From Multifurca ochricompacta (taxonomy: Eukaryota > Basidiomycota > Agaricomycetes > Russulales > Russulaceae): a stretch of DNA of 64,000 bases. Positions 56,531 to 64,000 of this stretch are shown here, in pieces; positions within the stretch are counted from its first letter, which is position 1, and the number at the start of each line of letters is the position of its first letter. The DNA is taken from the NCBI GenBank assembly GCA_022496185.1, contig WTXG01000101.1, positions 62,001 through 126,000 of the forward strand. The letters are read 5' to 3'. The notes beneath the pieces are model-generated. The model saw only the letters and a program-made list of their open reading frames with translations. It did not search any database and was not told the origin of the DNA. A program made the translations under genes and the position numbers.

Positions 56531-59500
56531 ATGTCTTCAGCCCCTCGTACACACATTCCCACAACTGCCTCCCCTTCTCATTTCAAGCTCATCCTAGATG
56601 CCGCCCTGGATCAGTATCTTGCAAACACAGGCATAAATCTGTCTGAACACCAGCTTGTCGACAAGCTGAAAGGATGCGACACTGCGGACGCCGTGATCGA
56701 CGTACTTCAAGGAGGATCGTCTCGGTTTAGCATGTTTCGAGATGGCAATCGCAAGATGAAGCTTCTAAGGAAACTGAAACCAACCGTGGACATACTCCTC
56801 GCCCTCACGAACTGCGCACCACTCGTAAATGGCATTGGTTCGGTGAGTTCTAATTGGTGTTGCCCATTCGCTATGACCGGTTTACAACATGTTCTTTTTC
56901 AGGTGTTTCCACCCGCACGTGTCATATTTCCTGCCATTGGCGTCCTTCTCTCTGTTCGTATCCCCCTCCCTTGCTTCCAACTGGTTAACTAACCTTCATA
57001 CCAAGGCGTCAAAGAAACTCAGTAAAGATTTTGATTCTATAAACGACCTCTTTCAATCCATGCAAGGTTCTCTCATCCGCCTCAAGATATACACTTCCCC
57101 TGAGACTCCTGTTACCGAGTCCATGCTCGAGATTTTGGTCAAGACGATGGCGGAACTGCTCACGATCCTGGCTCTGGCGACAAAAAAAATTAAGAAAGGT
57201 CGACTCTGTGAGTGAACTACCGTTTCTATGCTCCCATGATTAAGCGTTTGGCAGGGGCGTACGGACGGATGCTGATAGGGGATAATGAGGTCCAGGACGC
57301 ACTTCAGAGGTTGGACAAATTGACCCGGGAAGAGTCTCTCGCCGTAGCGGCGCACACATTTGGTACCGTGAACAAGATAATGTGTTCGTCATCCATTTCG
57401 TAGTAACATTATAGACAGGGCAGCTAAGACATTATTTGCAGATGATCAGATGAACAAGGACATTCGGACATGGCTGTCACCTCCTGACCCATCTAAAAAT
57501 CACAACATTGCGCGGAAACTTTACCATGAGGGAACCGCCAAGTGGTTCGTTGAAGGCGAAACATTCAAGGAATGGAAATCGAAGGGTTCGCTTCTGTGGT
57601 TAAATGGGAATGGTAGGTTGACTGCACTACTTGGGTGCTTTTTGTTGCTGACGGTCTTTTCTTGAAAGCGGGATCTGGCAAGAGCATCCTTTGGTACGTT
57701 TGCCTAGCATTATGGGGTATCGCTAGTACTCATCTGAATGATCAGTTCCACCATCGTTGAGGATGTCGAGCGTCTATGCTATGGTGGATCTGCCTGCTTT
57801 GCGTACTTTTATTGCGACTTTCGAGACACGGAAAAGCAAAATATCCGTGGGCTACTATCTTCTCTCTTAGTGCAGCTCTGTTCCCAGTCAGATGCCTACC
57901 GTGCCATCGTCTCAGAATTGTACTCGAAACATGGTAATGGCCAGAAGCAGCCCGACGAGAAGGATCTTGCAGAAGCTTTGAAGGCCATGCTCGTAACAGC
58001 CGTTCAGGACCCAATGTACATCATCATTGATGCCCTCGACGAATGTCCTCTCTCTGGAATGCCGTCTAAACGTGAAGAAGTATTGAAACTTATTAAAGAC
58101 CTCGTCGACCCCCGCCTCCGAAATTTAAGGATCTGCGTCACTAGCCGCCCCGAACCAGATATTCAGAAAGCCTTTACAAAGCTGGCGCATTGTCCTGTAT
58201 CCCTTCATGCGGAAGGTGGTCAAACGCGGGACATCTCCGAATATATCTACTCAACGGTCAACACGGACCCCATGATGAGTGAGTGGGAGGCGGAGAGAAA
58301 GGAACTCGTGATCAAAACGCTCTCGGAAAAGGCAAACGGAATGTAAGTTTCAAACCAAAATGAATATTTATTTTGCAATCATTATTCATGTCATGGTGTA
58401 GGTTTAGATGGGTTTTCTGCCAACTGGAGACACTGCGTCGTTGTCTACCAAGGAACTTCTCTTCGACGCTCGAATCACTCCCAAAAACACTAGATGAAAC
58501 ATACGAGGCCACGCTACGAAGGATCGAAGATAATGACTGGAAATTTGCTCATCGCCTGTTCCAATGCCTTGCGTTCTCTGCTCGTCCACTCCGAGTCGAG
58601 GAGGTTGCGACGATGCTTGAATTCGATTTCGACGCTGGCAATATGCCAAAGCATGACGTAACCTGGCGAAACCCGGACTCTGACGGAACTGTACTGTCCA
58701 CATGCTCCAGCTTGGTTGTCATCATCAATAACGTCGACGACAGGGGAAAAGAGAGTCGTGTTGTACAATTTGCGCACTTTTCTGTGCGGGAATTCTTGAC
58801 GTCAGACCGGCTGGCGGGATCGACGGAAAAACGCTACCATGTTCTCCCCAAAGAATCGCATAGAGTGCTTGCGCAGACATGCCTGAGCACGCTGCTCGGA
58901 TTCGACAAGACCACGGACACAGATACTGTCGAGAACTTTCCGTTGTCTCAGTACGCGGCAAGATACTGGGTAGATCACGCGCGATTCGAAGATATCTCCT
59001 TGGATGTAGGAGGTGGAATGGAAACGTTGTTTGACCCAGACAAGACCCACTTCCTAGTTTGGATTGGAATATATGACTTGGACTCATACAGGGAGGAGGG
59101 GACTGAAGACACTTCGGTACACCCAATATACTACGCGGCTTTCTGCGGCTTCCCGCAATTGGTGAAATGGCTGGTAGACCATGGCGCTGATGTCAATGCG
59201 GAGGGCGGCGAGTATGGATATCCTCTGCAGGCGGCGGCAGCCAGGGGACATGTCGAGATCGTGAAATGGCTGCTAGACCATGGCGCTAATGTCAATGCAA
59301 AGGGCGGCCCTTATGGATATCCTCTGCAGGCGGCGGCAGCCAGGGAACATGTCGAGATCATGAAATGGCTGGTAGACCGTGGCGCTGATGTCAATGCAAA
59401 GGGCGGCTATTATAGATATCCTCTGCATGTGGCGGCAGACAACGGACATGTCGAGATCACGAAATGCCTGGTAGACCATGGCGCTAATGTCAATGCAATG

Positions 59501-61578
59501 AGCAGGCCTTATGGATATCCTCTGCAGGCGGCAGTAGCCAAGGGACATGTCGAGATCGTGAAATGGCTGGTAGACCATGGCGCTGATGTCAATGCAAAGG
59601 GCGGCTTTTATGTATATCCTCTGCAGGCGGCGATAAACAAGGGACATGTCGAGATCGTGAAATCGCTGCTAGACCATGGCGCTGATGTCAATGCGGAGGA
59701 CGGGGAGTATGGATATCCTCTGCAGGCGGCGATAGACAACGGACATGTCGAGATCGTGAAGTCGCTGCTAGACCATGGCGCTGATGTCAATGCAAAGGGC
59801 GGCTATTATGGATATCCTCTGCAGGCGGCGATAGCCAAGAGACATGTCGAGATGGTGAAGTCGCTGCTAGACCATGGCGCTGATGTCAATGCAGAGGGCG
59901 GCAGGTATGGATATCCTCTGCAGGCGGCGATAGACAACGGACATGTCGAGATCGTGAAGTCGCTGCTAGACCGTGGCGCTGATGTCAATGCGGAGGGCGG
60001 CGATTATGGATATCCTCTGCAGGCAGCAATAGTCAACGGACATGTCGAGATCGTGAAATGGCTGCTAGACCATGGAGCTGATGTCAATGCGGAGGGCGGC
60101 TTTTATGGATATCCTCTGCAGGCGGCGATAGACAACGGACATGTCGAGATCGTGAAGTCGCTGCTAGACCATGGCGCTGATGTCAATGCAAAGGGCGGCT
60201 ATTATGGATATCCTCTGCAGGCGGCGATAGCCAAGAGACATGTCGAGATCGTGAAATGGCTGCTAGACCATGGCGCTGATGTCAATGCGGAGGGCGGCAA
60301 TCATGGATATGCTCTGCAGGCGGCGGCAGCCTTCGGACATGTCGAGATCGTGAAATGGCTGGTAGACCATGGCGCTGATGTCAATGCGGGGGGCGGCCAT
60401 TATGGATATCCTCTGCAGGCGGCGGCAGCCTTCGGACATGTCAAGATCGTGAAATGGCTGCTAGACCATGGTGCTGATGTCAATGTGGAGGGCGGCTTTT
60501 ATGGATATCCTCTGCAGGCGGCGGCAGCCAACGGACATGTCGAGATCGTGAAATGGCTGCTAGACCATGGCGCTGATGTCAATGCGGAGGGCGGCAATCA
60601 TGGATATGCTCTGCAGGCGGCGGCAGCCTTCGGACATGTCGAGATCGTGAAATGGCTGTAGACCATGGCGCTGATGTCAATGCAAAGGGTGGCTATTATG
60701 GATATCCTCTGCAGGCGGCGGCAGCCAAGGGACATGTCGAGATCATGAAATGGCTGGTAGACTATGGCGCTGATGTCAATGCAAAGGGCGGCAGTTTTGG
60801 ATATCCTCTGCAGGCGGCGGCAGACAAGGGACATGTCGAGATCGTGAAATTGCTGCTAGATCATGGCGCTGATGTCAATGCGGAGGGCAGCACTTATAAA
60901 TATCCTCTGCAGGCGGCGGCAGCCAATGGACATGTCGAGATCGTGAAATGGCTGCTAGACCATGGCGCTGATGTCAATGTAAAGGGCGGCTATTATGGAT
61001 ATCCTCTGCAGGCGGCGGCAGCCAATGGACATGTCGAGATCGTGAAATGGCTGCTAGACCATGGTGCTGATGTCAGTGCAAAGGGCGGCACTTATGGATA
61101 TCCTCTGCAGGCGGCGGCAGCCAACGGACATGTCGAGATCGTGAAATGGCTGCTAGACCATGGCGCTGATGTCAATGCGGAGGGCGGCAATCATGGATAT
61201 GCTCTGCAGGCGGCGGCAGTCTTCGGACATGTCGAGATCGTGAAATGGCTGGTAGACCATGGCGCTGATGTCAATGCGGAGGGCGGCAATTATGGATATG
61301 CTCTGCAGGCGGCGGCAGCCTTCGGACATGTCGAGATCGTGAAATCGCTGGTAGATCATGGCGCTGATGTCAATGCGGAGGGCGGCGAGTATGGATATCC
61401 TCTGCAGGCGGCGGCAGCCATTGGACATGTCGAGATCGTGAAATGGCTGCTAGACCATGGTGCTGATGTCAATGCGGAGGGTGGCGGTTATAGATATCCT
61501 CTGCGGGCGGCGGCAGCCAAGGGACATGTCGAGATCGAGAAATTGTTGATTGAGCATGGTGCGAGGATCAATGTGTAG
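56531..61578 (+). pseudogene. NLR-2: Goodbye-like / NACHT / ankyrin STAND protein, one-base frameshift in the ankyrin array
   Basis: Exons I infer: 56531-56842, 56903-56953, 57006-57207, 57255-57381, 57419-57612, 57669-57693, 57746-58342 and 58402-61578. Each junction keeps frame with GT...AG introns of 37-60 bp. The N-terminal part (SHFKLILDAALDQYLANTG, KTMAELLTILALATKKIKKG) resembles the fungal STAND N-terminal Goodbye domain. NACHT has Walker A GNAGSGKS (across two introns) and Walker B MYIIIDALDEC (58015). A winged-helix-like segment (LPKTLDETYEATLRRIEDND) precedes 24 ankyrin units. After unit 15 one base is missing at about 60658, giving TAG at 60659-60661. The remaining nine units continue in the next frame to GARINV and TAG 61578. 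The upstream 250 bp is shared with NLR-1. It may still give a 15-repeat protein, and the missing base may be a sequence error. Confidence 0.88.
59150..61578 (+). repeat. Ankyrin-coding 99-bp tandem array, NLR-2
   Basis: About 24.5 units of 99 bp. Rare unit types recur at whole-unit spacings: AIAKRHVE at 59831 and 60227 (396 bp apart), and GGNHGYALQ at 60302, 60599 (297 bp) and 61192 (593 bp, one short of six units). The one-base shortfall matches the frameshift. Confidence 0.93.
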
Positions 61579-61854
61579 AGCTACAAGCATGGAACTGCTT
61601 TCGGAGTGGCATATTTTCAAACGTATTCTAAAATTTAAGGCGACTACTTTGTATTTATCCAGGTTCAGCTCGGTTATCATTATTTTAGTTGTTGTTAAGA
61701 TACTTCCGGTGAAGACTCCAGACCAAAGCATATGCTCTTGTTTCACAGCTTTATTTAATAAAAATATTTGACACGTTAGTTTCAATTTCAGACAGACTCT
61801 GATACAAGTAGGAAATCCGATCATGCACGAGTTGTCCTCTTTCATCCAAACTCC
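61579..61854 (+). other. NLR-2 3' flank
   Basis: Matches the NLR-1 3' flank (40938-41207), including AATAAAAATATTTG and TTTCAGACAGACTCTGAT. No gene. Confidence 0.7.
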
Positions 61855-62600
61855 TGCCCTCATGCACACTAGTCTTCCCTTCAACTGGTCCCTTTACAAG
61901 CATATAAAGGTACATATAATGGTTGTGTTCTAGTGGTAGGGCCAGACATGATAACCAAACCAATGAGGGTTCTGTCTTATTTTATCTTTCTCTTTCGCTT
62001 CTCTGCACGCGAAAAGGCTATCAACAAACATCCTTTTCTGACATTCCCTCAGCAACATAGACACACTCTCTCAGGGTTCTCAAACATCTCTCTTTTTTCT
62101 CTTAGGAACGACCTTTGCCTCGAACTCACCACTGAACGGATTCAATCTGCGGTGAGAAGAGTGCTTCCGAATGGAGAGAGACAGGGGAGATGTGAGAGTA
62201 AAGGAGGGAGCCCCGAGATAACTAAGACTTTGAAGTTGAGGGTATGTTGTGCTTGTACTTGCAAATACACTGCTTGCTGGTTCCATTTGACCTTGTGCTT
62301 GAGATCATCAAGAAGTTGCTTAGCACTCAAAGAGACGGAGAATGTGAGACAGAGAAAAGAATGACAGTTTGATTCCCTTTGCTTCTGCTGGCCTGCCCTA
62401 CTTTATAGAGACCTAGTTGAAGGAGTTTTGTGAAGCAGAAGGGGATGAATTTAGAAGAAAGAGGGTGAAGCCACACGAGGCGAGATGAAAGAGGATGAAA
62501 CCAAGGGAATGCAGGCAAGCAGCCCAGGACGCGCCCAATCCGAATACACATCGTCATGCATCAATCTCACTTGTACTGTATCAGAGTCTGTCCGAAACTA
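61855..62600. repeat. Two TATA-bearing repeat cassettes in inverted arrangement
   Basis: 61855-62110 is a plus-strand copy (CATATAAAGGTACATATAAT at 61903). 62085-62600 reads as a minus-strand copy: its reverse complement gives CACAAGGTCAAATGGAACCA and, further on, TTTAGTTTCGGACAGACTCT. Together they form a degenerate head-to-head or tail-to-tail pair. Confidence 0.5.
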
Positions 62601-63555
62601 AAATTTAAATTACTGTCATGAATTTTATTGTCAAGAACTTGCAATGAAAGAGAGAGCAAATGGTGTCCAACCAGAAGTGGTGACAGCTGGAGGTTTCACA
62701 TCCAAAGCCCAGGCGGCTGTAACGGGTGCTTCTATCCCGCGCTTGCTATGTAAGATTAGATAAGATGTAGAGATCGTGGTAACTCAGAGGTGAAAATATC
62801 CTAGTCGGAAAGCTGCCCGGAACGCGGAGATTAATGCACGCATAAGGCTTGAAGCAGTCAGAGGACTCTGCCTTGCTTATGCAGCAAGAATAGACCTATA
62901 TTGAACTTTGCTAAGAGCCTACAGCCCCAAGAGGACAAGATCAGCTGGGCCTGAGTAAATACAGATATAAACCGCACCTATAGCCCCAAGAGGACAAGAT
63001 GGGATCTGCAGCGTGCTACAGGGTGTCGTTAAATACGTTCTAGTACTATCTTACGAAATACCAAAGCCGATCGAGGGTGCGATGTAAATCTGAGTAGTTA
63101 TCAGTGGCTTACTCTTCTAAGTACCCTGACACATCTTGTGTACTAACGCGCGATCGTTTCTGCTGGTCTGGCATTATCTAAAATACATACTAGACTACTT
63201 TAGATCACTCTATAATCAAATCGTCAATTTGTATTACTCAAACAATGGCCGCGTGTATCTATCAGTGTCCATTGCTGCGTAGGGCAGCGACTACTTTGCA
63301 TCGCTTGGACCGGGTCAGATCGGTCCGAACTCCTTCTTATCTTATCTATATCTAAGAAGGTCGACTATGCACGCACCCTCAGGATGGCTTTCAAGCGGTC
63401 CGGGATGCCAAAAATGCGCATCCAGGACACAGGCCATTCATACACGACAACTGTAAAGGAAACTGCGCTTATGTCCCGAGATCAGGAGGGTCGGAGATTA
63501 ATGATGGTCCTCTCAGAATAATAAATCTGAGACCCTCTTTCAATTTCGTGACTAG
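62601..63555. other. Spacer without recognised genes
   Basis: Contains two copies of AGCCCCAAGAGGACAAGAT (near 62930 and 62981). A short stretch (62640-62700) is similar, inverted, to 54240-54310. 63230-63370 has LTR-like sequence. No coding region is supported. Confidence 0.45.
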
Positions 63556-63836
63556 TGTTGAACCAAGATACCGGTACAGAGGTGCCGGGATGGCAGTCTG
63601 TTCACAATTAATTAGAAACTTAGGATATTCATCTGAGATCTGACATATGATCAAATCACATCATTAAATGAGATAACGAGATAACGCGTTCGTAGCTGAT
63701 ATAGTATGTAGATTGTATGTAAAAGCCACTGTATAAGTACTGTAATAAGGTAATTGCTATCGCTCTAGTGAAAGCATCTAAGCCTCTAAGATTAAAGGTG
63801 AGATAGCTTACAAGCTGCACGATGCCTGTTTCTACA
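63556..63836 (+). repeat. Solo-LTR-like repeat, family S, copy 4
   Basis: 281 bp, TGTTGAACCAAG to TTTCTACA, homologous to 24954-25252 (inverted), 35574-35908 and 55606-55902. It sits inside the start of a monooxygenase copy. No clear target duplication. Confidence 0.6.
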
Positions 63837-64000
63837 GATTCCCGATGTTCTCACGCGTTTGGGAAGAGGCCATGTTGATAGAAATGGGTTTGCTCACTTT
63901 TTATATATTAAAGAGAATGTGAGGGTTCGGTTTCGTGGTTATAAGTGATAAGGGTAAATCTTGAGCAAATCCTAAACATCTGTGGTTGTGGTGGAGGTGC
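63837..64000 (-). pseudogene. Third copy of the monooxygenase start and its upstream region (unit 3 begins)
   Basis: From ATG 63873 the minus strand reads MASSQTREN, matching the start of the other two monooxygenase copies (MATFSSSQTRVN). After 12 codons it runs into the family S repeat. 63874-64000 matches the upstream spacer (32298-32440). A third, more diverged duplication unit therefore starts here and continues past the window. Confidence 0.75.

Larger units (their letters stand above)
41727..61850. repeat. Tandem segmental duplication, unit 2 (with later insertions)
   Basis: Direct repeat of 27939-41207. It is enlarged by copia-2 (47628-52883), a MITE (53204-53560), an extra TATA cassette region (about 54240-54895), and a longer ankyrin array in NLR-2. 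Confidence 0.9.

Noticed and set aside
39600..61578. CRISPR-like or satellite interpretation of the 99-bp repeats
   Set aside because: The repeats are contiguous, coding and in frame, with ankyrin consensus. There are no spacers.

Overview
The window looks like repeat-rich nuclear DNA of a filamentous fungus, most likely an agaricomycete (Basidiomycota). The reasons are short introns of about 35-60 bp with GT...CTNAC...AG signals, STAND/NLR-type genes with a Goodbye-like N-terminal domain, NACHT and ankyrin repeats, a fungal Mutator-like transposase, and chromodomain Ty3/gypsy plus Ty1/copia retrotransposons. I see no rRNA, tRNA or CRISPR features.

1-21.9 kb is a nest of retrotransposons. 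A copia element on the minus strand (copia-1, LTRs 201-701 and 21419-21919) has been split by two full-length gypsy elements: gypsy-1 (+, 2477-9942, TSD TGCCT) in the RT end of pol, and gypsy-2 (-, 13021-20686, TSD GATAC) in the leader. A solo LTR of the copia-1 family (17946-18456, TSD ATCTG) sits inside gypsy-2. Both gypsy elements carry a strong CpG-deamination signature, and gypsy-1 has an extra ORF with four zinc-knuckle-like motifs between pol and its 3' LTR.

21.9-27.9 kb holds an intron-containing Mutator-like transposase gene (-), a solo-LTR-like repeat, a TATA-bearing repeat cassette and a decayed copia gag-integrase fragment.

27.9-64 kb is a tandem segmental duplication. Each unit holds, in order: a NACHT-less NLR remnant (-), a small membrane-protein gene (+), the N-terminal half of a flavin monooxygenase (-), a short ankyrin fragment (+), a repeat-rich spacer, and a long NLR gene (+). 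The units are 27939-41207 with NLR-1, and 41727 to about 61850 with NLR-2. Unit 2 later received an apparently very young copia (copia-2, 47628-52883, identical LTRs, TSD CGCCT) and a hAT-like MITE (53204-53560, TSD GATAACAC). Unit 1 keeps both empty sites. The last 160 bp begin a third unit.

The NLR genes fit a Goodbye-NACHT-ankyrin intracellular receptor of the kind linked to fungal non-self recognition. Their ankyrin units are 33 residues (99 bp), nearly identical in sequence, and vary mainly at the positions that form the binding surface of ankyrin proteins. Neither long gene reads cleanly: NLR-1 has a solo LTR in exon 1, and NLR-2 has a one-base deletion after 15 ankyrin units. The cluster therefore looks like a fast-evolving receptor locus expanded by duplication and reshaped by transposons.
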